DNA of 64,000 nucleotides from Neptunomonas sp. (GTDB lineage Bacteria > Pseudomonadota > Gammaproteobacteria > Pseudomonadales > Balneatricaceae). The translations under genes were made by a program, and so were the position numbers. The DNA lies in contig NZ_JADGEV010000017.1 in NCBI RefSeq assembly GCF_016744175.1, positions 1-64,000 of the forward strand. The letters are read 5' to 3'. The notes under the pieces are model-generated. The model saw only the letters and a list, made by a program, of their open reading frames with translations, was not told the origin of the DNA and ran no database searches. This document shows, piece by piece, positions 51,525 to 59,995 of this stretch (its first letter is position 1; the number at the start of each line of letters is the position of its first letter).

Positions 51525-52580
51525 ATGAGAAAAATTATTCATTGTGATTGTGATTGCTTTTTTGCCGCGGTAGAGATGCGCGACAACCCGGAATATGCTG
51601 ACATTCCATTAGCCATTGGCGGGCGCTCAGATAGAAGGGGGGTTATATCCACCTGTAACTATCCGGCCCGTGTATTTGGTATTCGTTCTGCTATGGCTAC
51701 TGCACATGCATTAAAGCTATGCCCTTCATTAACAGTTATTCCGGGCGAGATGGAAAAATATCAACATGTTTCAGCCCAAATCATGGCTATTTATCGTGAC
51801 GTATCTGATTTCATTGAGCCGCTGTCGCTAGATGAAGCATATTTGGATGTGACCGATAACGAGCAGTTTCAAGGAAGTGCTACTCGCATAGCACAAATGT
51901 TGCGTGAAAGGGTTTTCAATGAAACAGGTATTATTATTTCAGCAGGCGTAGCACCTAATAAATTTTTAGCGAAAATAGCGAGTGATTGGAATAAACCAAA
52001 CGGATTATTTGTTATTACTCCTGAGCAGGTCGAAGGTTTTGTTCATTCTTTACCCGTAGAAAAGTTGTTTGGTGTAGGCAAAAAAACAGCTGAAAAATTG
52101 CAACTATTACATGTGTACACATGCGGGGACTTGAAAAAACTCTCGGCCATAGATTTAACAGAAAAATTTGGACGCTTTGGGCAACGGCTTTATGAATTAA
52201 GTCGTGGTATCGATGAGCGCGAAGTCATCACGCATAGAGTAAGAAAATCTATTAGTGTTGAGCACACTTTTGCAAGTGATCTCATTACTGTGGATGAATG
52301 TCTCTCTCATATACCTGCATTATATGGGGAGTTGATGCAGCGTTTTAATAAGCTTAAACAGTCACGATCGATCCATGGTTCGTTCGTAAAGCTAAAATTT
52401 AATGATTTTAGTCAAACAACCATCGAACAGCGATCTTTAGTACATAATGAAGAACTATGGTCGGCTCTTATGGTACAGGGCTACCATAGAGCAAGTAAGC
52501 CTGTAAGGTTACTTGGAATCGGATTTCGTTTGAAGGATAAAGAAGAGATATCGTTAAAACAATTAACTTTTTGGTCTTAG
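51525..52580 (+). CDS. dinB: DNA polymerase IV (DinB), Y-family translesion polymerase
   Basis: DinB (351 aa) shows the Y-family motifs: IIHCDCDCFFAAVEMRDNP at the N-terminus, the steric-gate neighbourhood and PARVFGIRSAMA, the catalytic acidic pair in LSLDEAYLDVT, and SAGVAPNKFLAKIASDWNKPNG. Helix-hairpin-helix (GVGKKTAEKL) and little-finger regions follow. The extreme C-terminus (ISLKQLTFW) resembles a beta-clamp-binding tail. SOS control is supported by the LexA box immediately upstream. A deaminase-family gene follows on the same strand 59 bp downstream. Confidence 0.97.
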   Translation: MRKIIHCDCDCFFAAVEMRDNPEYADIPLAIGGRSDRRGVISTCNYPARVFGIRSAMATAHALKLCPSLTVIPGEMEKYQHVSAQIMAIYRDVSDFIEPLSLDEAYLDVTDNEQFQGSATRIAQMLRERVFNETGIIISAGVAPNKFLAKIASDWNKPNGLFVITPEQVEGFVHSLPVEKLFGVGKKTAEKLQLLHVYTCGDLKKLSAIDLTEKFGRFGQRLYELSRGIDEREVITHRVRKSISVEHTFASDLITVDECLSHIPALYGELMQRFNKLKQSRSIHGSFVKLKFNDFSQTTIEQRSLVHNEELWSALMVQGYHRASKPVRLLGIGFRLKDKEEISLKQLTFWS

Positions 52581-52639
52581 ACGTTTAATGCGTTACGTTG
52601 CGCACTGTGAGCGTTCAGAAATGGGAGAGGGAGTGTGTC

Positions 52640-53197
52640 ATGACGCTTGATCAACTGGCTTTGCGTGTAAAAAAATTTCCGATTAAGGAAAGTTTTAGAG
52701 ATGAAGAAGTTGGTTTGCGTTGTTGTGAGTTAGCGTTGGATGCTTTGTCATCCGGTAATTACGGAGTAGGGGCTGTTTTGTTAGATGCTAATGGCTACGT
52801 CTTGATAGAAGAAAATAATGCTGTTTTTTCTACCCGTTTTTGTTCTTCTGCTCATGCTGAGATGAGAGTAATTGATAAGTATGAAAGCGATTTTAGAGAA
52901 ACGTATCCGCCAGGCCAGTTAAAACTCGTTGTATCTTTGGAGCCTTGTCCAATGTGCCTGTCTCGAATATTACTCAGCGGTATTGGCGTAATTAAGTATT
53001 TAGTCAAAGATTCTGCAGGCGGTATGGTAGAGCGCATGAGTGATATGCCACCTGCTTGGCAAAATTTAGCGAACTTGCAGTCGTTTTATCATGCCCATGC
53101 AAGTGATGAACTATGCCAACTAGCATTGGAGCTTTCACAGCATAATATTGTTTATTTGCGAGAGGCCTTGATGAAGCAACGTGGTAACGAAAAGTGA
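52640..53197 (+). CDS. Zinc-dependent nucleoside/cytidine deaminase family protein
   Basis: This 185-aa protein belongs to the CDA/TadA superfamily. The zinc site is complete: HAE at 72-74 (SAHAEM) with the catalytic Glu, and PCPMC at 102-106. The core opens with LRCCELALDALSSGNYGVGAVLLD and ends around GIGVIKYLVKDSAGGM. A C-terminal helical extension of about 60 residues follows. It lacks the usual TadA C-terminus, so guanine, cytosine or another base deaminase is possible. The ATG at 52640 is preferred because GAGAGGGAG lies just upstream. It may be read from the SOS-controlled dinB transcript. Confidence 0.82.
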   Translation: MTLDQLALRVKKFPIKESFRDEEVGLRCCELALDALSSGNYGVGAVLLDANGYVLIEENNAVFSTRFCSSAHAEMRVIDKYESDFRETYPPGQLKLVVSLEPCPMCLSRILLSGIGVIKYLVKDSAGGMVERMSDMPPAWQNLANLQSFYHAHASDELCQLALELSQHNIVYLREALMKQRGNEK

Positions 53198-53289
53198 GCC
53201 TGCATTCTAAAAAATAGAGGGTAGTTATAAACCAGCGACGCTTTGGATAAGGCTAATGATTATAGATACGTTATATAGTCGAGTCTTTC

Positions 53290-53318
53290 CTGACACTGCT
53301 GTGCATTTCTGTTAAAAT
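53290..53318 (+). promoter_or_regulatory. Putative sigma-70 promoter of sulP
   Basis: The -35 CTGACA (53290-53295) and -10 TAAAAT (53313-53318) are 17 bp apart, followed by a TCGCGCC discriminator. The sulP start is 74 bp downstream across an AT-rich leader. Confidence 0.6.
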
Positions 53319-53392
53319 TCGCGCCTTTTAAATCTTCCCTAGAAATTATTTTTAATTTCAAAGATCTCTTCAAAATTCAATCGGGGCTATGA

Positions 53393-54952
53393 ATGTTTCA
53401 ACTGCTCGTATCTAAAACTCAAAGTATGAAAAACGATGTGCTTTCTGGATTAACGGTATCTTTGGCGTTGGTGCCTGAAGCCGTAGCCTTTGCTTTCGTT
53501 GCTGGCGTCGAGCCTTTGGTGGGTCTATATGCAGCGTTTCTTGTAGGTTTAATCACTGCGACTATCGGTGGCCGCCCAGGAATGATTTCGGGGGCAACGG
53601 GTGCCTTGGCGGTTGTTATGGTGAGCTTAGTTGCTCAGCATGGTGTTGAGTACCTATTCGCGACAGTAGTGTTGATGGGTATTTTACAAATGCTTGCAGG
53701 GGCTTTCCGGTTAGGCAAGTTTATACGTTTGGTGCCTCACCCTGTTATGTTAGGTTTTGTAAATGGCCTTGCTATTGTTATCTTCTTGGCCCAGATGAAG
53801 CAGTTTAAGTTTGCTGATGAGTCGGGAGTGTTTCATTGGTTGCAAGGTAGTGAAATGGGCATGATGCTAGGATTGGTCGCCTTAACTATGGCTATTATTC
53901 ATTTCTTACCAAAATTGACCCGCGCAATCCCATCTTCATTAGCCGCCATTCTAGCTGTCTCTTTATTGGTTATTTTCCTCGACCTAGATACGCGAACTGT
54001 TCAGGATGTGTTGGTTAATATGACTGGGGATGCTGACGCTACAATAGCTGGTGGGTTACCGATGTTTAGTATCCCAAGCGTACCTATATCCTTTGAAACG
54101 TTCTATATCATCCTGCCTTATGCTGTTATTTTGGCTGCAATTGGTTTGATTGAATCTTTGCTAACATTGACGCTGATTGATGAAGTTACTGAAACTCGCG
54201 GGCGTGGCAATAAAGAATGTGTTGGTCAGGGTGTCGCAAATATCGTCACTGGCTTCTTTGGTGGTATGGGTGGTTGTGCCATGATTGGCCAGAGTATGAT
54301 CAACATAAACTCGGGTGGACGAGGGCGAGCGTCAGGTATTTCTGCTGCTTTGTTCTTGCTCGCATTTATTGTTGTAGGGGCGAGTCTTATCGAGATGATC
54401 CCTGTTGCCGCATTGGTCGGGGTGATGTTTATTGTTGTGATTGCAACGTTTGAGTGGGCTAGCTTTCGTTTATGGGGTAAAGTGCCCAAGGCAGATTTAC
54501 TGGTTGTTTTGACGGTTACCGTCGTTACGGTAATGAGTGATCTCGCCATTGCCGTTGTGGTGGGTGTCATCATGTCAGCTCTTATGTTTGCTTGGAAGCA
54601 TGCTAAGCATGTTGAGTTTGAAACTTGGACGGAAAGTGAAGGGAAAACAAAAGTTTATCTTTCTCATGGGCCACTGTTTTTTGCGTCAGCGCAGAGTTTT
54701 AGGGATAACTTTAAAGCTAAAAGTGATCCGGATGATGTGATTATCGACTTTAAAGATTCTCGTGTAATGGATCACTCAGGGATTGAGGCGATTGATGCAG
54801 TCGCTGAACGCTATATGGCGGCAGGGAAAACGTTGCACTTACGTCACTTAAGCCATGAGTGTATAGCGTTGCTTGAAAAGGCAGGAAGCTTGGTTGAGGT
54901 CAATCTCATAGAAGACCCTGACTATAAAATTGCTGATGACCGACTTGCATAG
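53393..54952 (+). CDS. SulP-family anion transporter with STAS domain
   Basis: This 519-aa inner-membrane transporter has an N-terminal Sulfate_transp domain of 10-14 helices (about residues 10-400) with [28 protein letters not shown]. The C-terminal STAS domain (about 415-505) contains [26 protein letters not shown]. SulP proteins carry sulfate, bicarbonate, dicarboxylates or other anions with Na+ or H+. The conserved VPEAVAFA differs from the IPQSMAYA of many sulfate carriers, so bicarbonate or another anion is as likely. No carbonic anhydrase gene is adjacent. Confidence 0.92.
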   Translation: MFQLLVSKTQSMKNDVLSGLTVSLALVPEAVAFAFVAGVEPLVGLYAAFLVGLITATIGGRPGMISGATGALAVVMVSLVAQHGVEYLFATVVLMGILQMLAGAFRLGKFIRLVPHPVMLGFVNGLAIVIFLAQMKQFKFADESGVFHWLQGSEMGMMLGLVALTMAIIHFLPKLTRAIPSSLAAILAVSLLVIFLDLDTRTVQDVLVNMTGDADATIAGGLPMFSIPSVPISFETFYIILPYAVILAAIGLIESLLTLTLIDEVTETRGRGNKECVGQGVANIVTGFFGGMGGCAMIGQSMININSGGRGRASGISAALFLLAFIVVGASLIEMIPVAALVGVMFIVVIATFEWASFRLWGKVPKADLLVVLTVTVVTVMSDLAIAVVVGVIMSALMFAWKHAKHVEFETWTESEGKTKVYLSHGPLFFASAQSFRDNFKAKSDPDDVIIDFKDSRVMDHSGIEAIDAVAERYMAAGKTLHLRHLSHECIALLEKAGSLVEVNLIEDPDYKIADDRLA

Positions 54953-54982
54953 TTGTAAGCCGGTTACCAAAGCAGATGAGCG

Positions 54983-55000
54983 CCTCACTTACGAGTGAGG
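54983..55000. terminator. Hairpin at the sulP/hopJ convergent junction
   Basis: A perfect 7-bp stem (CCTCACT / AGTGAGG) closes a TACG tetraloop and includes the hopJ stop codon. It is 31 bp after the sulP stop. There is no U tract, so termination strength is uncertain. Confidence 0.45.
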
Positions 55001-55335
55001 GCTTGTCCTTCAAAACGAATACCTTCCCAGCCATCACGTATAAAGTTTCGAATATTGCCGTGATCATCACCTTCAGGTGTATTTAGAACATCCTGATAAA
55101 ACGTACCAAAACAACGTAACGTTTGTTCATTATCTAGCGCAAACAAATGTGCAAAAGCAAAAATTTTGCATGAGCCTTCATTTTTTCCAGCCTCATTAGC
55201 TACACGTTTGTCACTTAGGCCGTTAGTAAAAGCGGTAGGTACATAGCTAAAGTGTTCATTGATGACTGCCATCGTGTCTTGAAAATCGATTGTTTCAGGT
55301 GTGCCGAGTTTAGATATGAAAATCTCAGGTGTCAT
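54985..55335 (-). CDS. HopJ-family protein
   Basis: This 116-aa protein matches the HopJ type III effector family pattern: DFQDTMAVINEHFSYVPTAFTNG, NEAGKNEGSCKIFAFAHLF, TLRCFGTFYQDVLNTPEGDDHGNIRNF. The family name comes from a Pseudomonas syringae candidate effector, but homologues occur in many free-living bacteria with no type III secretion, as seems to be so here. There is no signal peptide. Function unknown; a housekeeping role is more likely than an effector role. Confidence 0.9.
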   Translation of the reverse strand: MTPEIFISKLGTPETIDFQDTMAVINEHFSYVPTAFTNGLSDKRVANEAGKNEGSCKIFAFAHLFALDNEQTLRCFGTFYQDVLNTPEGDDHGNIRNFIRDGWEGIRFEGQALTRK

Positions 55336-55428
55336 AGGGACTCTACTTTTAATGATTAATATTTATATGTGTGAAAATAAAGGCTGTTTGTAACATGGAT
55401 AGATTTGATAATCACGGCTAGCAGGCAT

Positions 55429-55459
55429 AAAAAAGGCGACTAATTAGTCGCCTTTTTTT
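55429..55459 (-). terminator. Rho-independent terminator of the aap operon
   Basis: A perfect 10-bp stem (AAAAGGCGAC / GTCGCCTTTT) around TAATTA has A- and T-runs on both flanks. It lies 12 bp past the aapP stop. The symmetry would let it act in both directions. Confidence 0.9.
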
Positions 55460-55470
55460 AATGTTACCAA

Positions 55471-56241
55471 CTAGTGTTGGATAATTTGGCTAAGGAATAG
55501 TTGTGTACGTTCATGTTGTGGGTTGTTAAAGAACTCATGAGGTTCGTTTTCCTCAACAATTTGTCCTGCATCCATGAAAATAACACGGTCGGCTACTGTT
55601 TTAGCAAATCCCATCTCATGAGTTACACATAGCATGGTCATACCACCTTCATCTGCTAGCTCAATCATTACATCTAGAACTTCTTTGATCATTTCCGGAT
55701 CGAGTGCCGATGTAGGTTCATCAAAAAGCATTATGTCAGGGTTCATGCAGAGCGAGCGAGCAATGGCAACACGTTGTTGTTGTCCTCCAGATAACTGGCC
55801 TGGGAACTTTAAGGCCTGTTCCGGGATTTTTACACGTTCGAGGTATTTCATTGCGGTAGCTTCTGCTTGTTTTCGCGGCTCTTTCCTAACCCAAATAGGT
55901 GCTAGGCAACAGTTTTCAAGAACAGTTAAGTGTGGGAATAGATTGAAGTGTTGAAACACCATGCCTACATCTTTACGGATAGTTTCAATATTTTTTAAAT
56001 CGTTAGTTAATTCCATTCCATTAACGATAATATCACCTTTTTGATGCTCCTCCAGACGGTTAATACAACGAATCATCGTTGATTTTCCTGAACCTGAAGG
56101 ACCACAGATAACAATACGTTCGCCTTTTTTAACCTGCAAATTTATATTTTTTAAGACGTGAAAATCACCGTACCACTTGTTCATTTCTTTTAGTTCTATC
56201 ATCAGATTATCTGATGTTTCGCTTGTTTCTTGTGTACTCAT
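55471..56241 (-). CDS. aapP: General L-amino acid ABC transporter ATPase AapP
   Basis: This 256-aa ATP-binding subunit of a polar amino acid importer has Walker [10 protein letters not shown], the Q-loop [12 protein letters not shown], signature [15 protein letters not shown], Walker [15 protein letters not shown] and switch His VTHEMGFA. The ATG at 56241 is preferred because GGAG lies 6 bp upstream; an upstream GTG adds four residues. It is the last gene of aapJ-aapQ-aapM-aapP. The operon should import a broad set of L-amino acids, as in Rhizobium. Confidence 0.95.
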   Translation of the reverse strand: MSTQETSETSDNLMIELKEMNKWYGDFHVLKNINLQVKKGERIVICGPSGSGKSTMIRCINRLEEHQKGDIIVNGMELTNDLKNIETIRKDVGMVFQHFNLFPHLTVLENCCLAPIWVRKEPRKQAEATAMKYLERVKIPEQALKFPGQLSGGQQQRVAIARSLCMNPDIMLFDEPTSALDPEMIKEVLDVMIELADEGGMTMLCVTHEMGFAKTVADRVIFMDAGQIVEENEPHEFFNNPQHERTQLFLSQIIQH

Positions 56242-56255
56242 AATAATCTCCACGT

Positions 56256-57353
56256 CTAACGCGTGTTGTGTCCGGTTTGTAGGCGCTTTTCAAGATTTTG
56301 GCTATAACGAGACATACCAAAACAAAAGACCCAGAAAACAAAAGCAACAAAAATATAACCTTCTGTTGAGAACCCTAACCAATCAGCATCGCTATTAGCT
56401 GTTTGAACAATCGCTAGGATATCGAACAAACCAATGATAAGTACTAGGCTTGTATCTTTGAACAGCGCAATGAAGGTATTAACAATACCTGGAATCATCA
56501 ACTTGAGTGCTTGTGGAAGAATGATTAAGGACATTGATTTCCAATAGCCCAAACCTAGTGCATCAGCGGCTTCATATTGGCCTTTTGGTATTGCCTGTAA
56601 GCCTCCACGAATAACCTCTGCCATATAAGCTGATTGGAAAAGTATAATGCCGATCAAGGCTCGCAACAGTTTATCGAAGGTGATCTCTTCAGGAATAAAC
56701 AGAGGCAACATGACTGAGGCCATAAAGAGAACGGTAATCAGTGGCACGCCTCGCCAAAACTCAATGTAGATCACTGAGAATGATTTCACAATTGGCATGT
56801 TAGAGCGCCGTCCTAGTGCTAATAGGATGCCGAAGGGCATCGCAGCAACAATTCCAATCACGGCGAGTACTAGAGTAAGGCTGAGCCCGCCCCATTTATG
56901 TGTCTCTACGACTTCTAAACCAAAGCTGCCACCATAGAGTAGGTAAAAAGCAATGACTGGGTAGATGAAGAGAACAAATGCAGAGACATACCCTTTGTAG
57001 GGAGTCTTATCAACGACGAGCCAAACAATAGCAACCGCAAAGATTAGGAAGGTAGTATTAATGCGCCAGTATTCAGTATCAGGGTAGAACCCATACATGA
57101 ATTGGTCCATACGGTAAGTGATAAACGCCCAACATGCACCGCCACTGGTACAAACTGCCGGCGAATCACCAAACCAGTCAGAATCGATAAAAGCCCATTG
57201 TAAAGCTGGGCCAAGCAATGTTACTAAAAAATAACCAATAACTAGAGTGGCGATTGAGTTAGTAGCATTACTAAAAAGATTCCTTCTTAGCCAGCCTAAA
57301 ACTCCAGTTGTACTGGGAGGTGCTGGTAGGGTGGGTTCTAAATCATATTTCAT
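56256..57353 (-). CDS. aapM: General L-amino acid ABC transporter permease AapM
   Basis: This 365-aa inner-membrane permease has N-terminal helices and a long loop, then the BPD_transp_1 domain (about 155-360) with the EAA motif [26 protein letters not shown]. The large N-terminal part distinguishes AapM/BztC from short HisM-type permeases. The ATG at 57353 has GGAG 7 bp upstream. It follows aapQ by 13 bp and precedes aapP by 14 bp. Confidence 0.95.
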   Translation of the reverse strand: MKYDLEPTLPAPPSTTGVLGWLRRNLFSNATNSIATLVIGYFLVTLLGPALQWAFIDSDWFGDSPAVCTSGGACWAFITYRMDQFMYGFYPDTEYWRINTTFLIFAVAIVWLVVDKTPYKGYVSAFVLFIYPVIAFYLLYGGSFGLEVVETHKWGGLSLTLVLAVIGIVAAMPFGILLALGRRSNMPIVKSFSVIYIEFWRGVPLITVLFMASVMLPLFIPEEITFDKLLRALIGIILFQSAYMAEVIRGGLQAIPKGQYEAADALGLGYWKSMSLIILPQALKLMIPGIVNTFIALFKDTSLVLIIGLFDILAIVQTANSDADWLGFSTEGYIFVAFVFWVFCFGMSRYSQNLEKRLQTGHNTR

Positions 57354-57366
57354 ATCTTCTCTCCAC

Positions 57367-58569
57367 CTATCGCTCAATCAAGGCTTTACGGCTGTTATAC
57401 CAATTCATAAAGATTGACGTCAGAATACTAAGCGTCAGATATACGGCCATGGTCATGAAAATAACCTCAATGGCTTGGCCTGTTTGGTTCAGTGTTGTAC
57501 CTGCAAACACTGATACCAGATCAGGGTAACCAATAGCGGTTGCTAGAGATGAGTTCTTTGTGAGGTTAAGGTATTGGCTGGTCAGTGGAGGAATAATTAC
57601 CCGCAGTGCTTGAGGAAGAATAATAAACCTTAGTGTTCTTCCACGAGGAAGCCCTAAAGCACTCGCTGCTTCCAGCTGTCCATTTGGTACAGAAAGAATA
57701 CCTCCGCGAACTATTTCCGCGATAAAAGCGGCTGTATAGATGGTCAGCGCAAGCCATAGCGCGACTAGTTCAGGCACGAGTACCATTCCACCCACAAAGT
57801 TAAAGCCTTTGAGTGCTGGTTGCTCAATCTCTAATGGCATCCCCATAAGGAGGAATATGACAAAAGGCATACCTAGAATCAGGCCTAAACCTGCATACAA
57901 AGTAGGAAATTCTTGGCCGGTATCATCTTGGCGTTTATCTGCCCACCTTTTCATTAACCATGTAGCAACGATACCTAAGAAGAAAGCAATCCAAACATAA
58001 TTGAAACCTTCGGTTCCTATAGGTTCTGGCATATATAAACCACGTACGTTTATAAAGCTTCCTAAAAATTCAATGCTTTGTTTTGGATTTGGAAGTGTTC
58101 GAAGAACGGCGTAATACCAGAAAAATATTTGTAGTAATAAAGGAATGTTACGAAAAATTTCAATGTAGACAGTACATATTTTTGAAATTAGCCAGTTTTT
58201 TGATAAACGGCCAACACCCAAGAAGAACCCTAAAAATGTCGCAGCAATGATGCCAAGTGCTGAGACAAGAACTGTGTTTAACAAGCCGACTAAAAATGTA
58301 CGACCATAGCTGTCTGTTTCAGTATAGGGAATTAACGTTTGTAAAATACCGAAACCGGCTTCCACATCAAGGAAGGCAAAACCGGTAGTAATTCCGCGTT
58401 GCTCTAGGTTGCTAAGCGTGTTGTTAATAATATAGAGGAAGAAGGCTGCAAGCCCCAAGACTAGTAATATTTGGAAAAACAGGGCACGTTTATCCGGGTC
58501 GTTCCAGAAACGACCGCTGCTTGCTTGAGTTGCAGAATTCTTTTGGTTTGATCGATCAAGTGTCGACAT
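57367..58569 (-). CDS. aapQ: General L-amino acid ABC transporter permease AapQ
   Basis: This 400-aa permease has an N-terminal helix (about 33-53), the BPD_transp_1 domain starting near YGRTFLVGLLNTVLVSALGI, an unusually long insert with two extra helices, and the EAA motif EIVRGGILSVPNGQLEAASALGLPRG. Size and insert match AapQ/BztB. The ATG at 58569 has GGAG 6 bp upstream. It forms a heterodimer with AapM. Confidence 0.95.
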   Translation of the reverse strand: MSTLDRSNQKNSATQASSGRFWNDPDKRALFFQILLVLGLAAFFLYIINNTLSNLEQRGITTGFAFLDVEAGFGILQTLIPYTETDSYGRTFLVGLLNTVLVSALGIIAATFLGFFLGVGRLSKNWLISKICTVYIEIFRNIPLLLQIFFWYYAVLRTLPNPKQSIEFLGSFINVRGLYMPEPIGTEGFNYVWIAFFLGIVATWLMKRWADKRQDDTGQEFPTLYAGLGLILGMPFVIFLLMGMPLEIEQPALKGFNFVGGMVLVPELVALWLALTIYTAAFIAEIVRGGILSVPNGQLEAASALGLPRGRTLRFIILPQALRVIIPPLTSQYLNLTKNSSLATAIGYPDLVSVFAGTTLNQTGQAIEVIFMTMAVYLTLSILTSIFMNWYNSRKALIER

Positions 58570-58636
58570 CGAATTCTCCACGGAACAAAAAGAAAGGGGT
58601 CTTAGAAAAGCCCCTATCTGAAATCAACTATAGAAA

Positions 58637-58660
58637 GGTATGGAGCCGAAGCTTCATACC
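58637..58660 (-). other. Intercistronic hairpin between aapJ and aapQ
   Basis: A 10-bp stem with one wobble (GGTATGGAGC / GCTTCATACC) closes a CGAA loop, just after the aapJ stop. A second, weaker stem (AGGGG...CCCCT, about 58597-58614) follows towards aapQ. Such structures after binding-protein genes usually protect the upstream mRNA and let the binding protein be made in excess. Confidence 0.6.
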
Positions 58661-58673
58661 CTGCTAAATATGA

Positions 58674-59690
58674 TTAACGCATAGGTGGTGCGTACTGTAG
58701 GCCACCGTTTGTCCAAAGTGCATTAATACCGCGGCTTACTTTCAATGGTGAGTTAGCGCCAACATTGTTATCAAATGCTTCGCCATAGTTGCCGACTTGC
58801 TTAACAATTTGGTATGCCCAATCATCATTAAGTCCAAGCCCGCTTCCTTTAGGCCCTTCAAGACCCAATAAGCGGCGTACATTCGGGTTAGAAGACTTCA
58901 GCATTTCATCTGCATTTGCAGAGGTAACGCCGAGCTCTTCAGCATTTAACATAGCGTTGTGAGTCCATTTAACAACGTTAAACCATTGGTCATCACCTTG
59001 GCGAACAACTGGGCCAAGTGGTTCTTTAGAGATAACTTCCGGTAATACCATGGCGTCGTTAGGTTTTTCTAGTTTGATACGGATAGCATAAAGTTGTGAT
59101 TGGTCAGATGTTAGTACATCACAACGTCCTGCATCGAAACCTTTAGCCGTTTGGTCTGAGGTATCGAATACAACGGGCGAGTATGTCATGCCGTTCTGAC
59201 GGAAGTAGTCTGCAAGGTTTAATTCGGTTGTAGTACCTGCCTGAATACAGAATGCTGCACCATCAAGCTCTGTAGCACTCTTAACTTCTAGTGACTTAGA
59301 TACCATAAAACCTTGGCCGTCGTAGTAGTTTACACCGGCAAAGTTAAGGCCGAGTTGAGTATCACGAGTTTGGGTCCATGTCGTATTACGAGAAAGAACA
59401 TCGATTTCACCAGACTGGAGAGCGGTAAAGCGCTCTTTGGCGGTGAGAGGAATAAATTTAACTTTACTGGCATCGCCTAACGCTGCTGCTGCAACTGCAC
59501 GACATAGATCAACGTCTAAGCCTTCCCAATTGCCCTGTTTGTCCGGGTTAGAAAAACCTGCTAGCCCAGTGGTAACACCACACTGAACAACACCTCGGGC
59601 TTTAACTGCGTCTAAAGTTCCTTCTGCCATGGCATGGCCAGCAAAGCTTATGGAAAGAATTGCTGCGGTAATTAAACTCGTCTTCATCAT
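58674..59690 (-). CDS. aapJ: General L-amino acid ABC transporter periplasmic binding protein AapJ
   Basis: This 338-aa solute-binding protein has a signal peptide (about 1-22, ending AMAEG). The SBP_bac_3 fold shows VKARGVVQCGVTTGLAGFSNPD, WEGLDVDLCRAVAAAALGD, SGEIDVLSRNTTWTQTRD and GFDAGRCDVLTSDQSQLYA. The ATG at 59690 is preferred because AGGAG lies about 10 bp upstream and the signal peptide begins there; a longer in-frame extension is not credible. It is first in the operon and separated from aapQ by a hairpin-bearing gap of 104 bp. Confidence 0.95.
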   Translation of the reverse strand: MMKTSLITAAILSISFAGHAMAEGTLDAVKARGVVQCGVTTGLAGFSNPDKQGNWEGLDVDLCRAVAAAALGDASKVKFIPLTAKERFTALQSGEIDVLSRNTTWTQTRDTQLGLNFAGVNYYDGQGFMVSKSLEVKSATELDGAAFCIQAGTTTELNLADYFRQNGMTYSPVVFDTSDQTAKGFDAGRCDVLTSDQSQLYAIRIKLEKPNDAMVLPEVISKEPLGPVVRQGDDQWFNVVKWTHNAMLNAEELGVTSANADEMLKSSNPNVRRLLGLEGPKGSGLGLNDDWAYQIVKQVGNYGEAFDNNVGANSPLKVSRGINALWTNGGLQYAPPMR

Positions 59691-59995
59691 TAGAGTAATG
59701 CTCCTGGGATCAGTAAAGTTATTTTTATAGTGGACTGCTGTGTGCTGCTTTTTGGAGCGGCACCCGTTGGAGAGTAATGCAAAGGTCGTACCTATTTTTA
59801 TTATTGTTGGTTTTATTGTAGTTGATAATTGATAAATTCCCCGCATGGAGGTTTTTGCTTTATCTAGTGGATTATATTTCCAAAAATGAACGTTCAATGC
59901 AACGCGTATATTACGTAGGGGTTTTTGCTTACTTTTTATTTTGGGCAATAAAAAAGGCCCGTATGGGCCTTTAAATGTTCTTGGTGTAAGGGTCG
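59691..59995. other. Intergenic region between metG and aapJ (holds aapJ leader)
   Basis: These 305 bp contain the metG terminator and the aapJ promoter region. A 10-bp direct repeat, GTTTTTGCTT, occurs at 59851-59860 and 59921-59930, each after a G-rich triplet, and could be regulator sites. I see no clear sigma-54 element or NtrC site and no credible gene. Confidence 0.4.
59948..59973 (-). terminator. Rho-independent terminator after metG
   Basis: Read on the minus strand, AAAGGCCC-ATAC-GGGCCTTT is followed by TTTATT. It lies 23 bp past the metG stop and upstream of the aapJ promoter region. Confidence 0.88.

Noticed and set aside
54985-55335. HopJ as a sign of a type III secretion system
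   Set aside because: No secretion, chaperone or needle genes are present, and HopJ homologues occur widely in bacteria that lack type III secretion.
55471-59690. The amino-acid transporter as a glutamate-only GltIJKL system
   Set aside because: The long permeases with extra N-terminal helices and insert fit the AapJQMP/BztABCD general amino-acid type.
59691-59948. An in-frame extension of aapJ by about 86 residues
   Set aside because: It would put the signal peptide in the middle of the protein, and the ATG at 59690 has a proper ribosome site.
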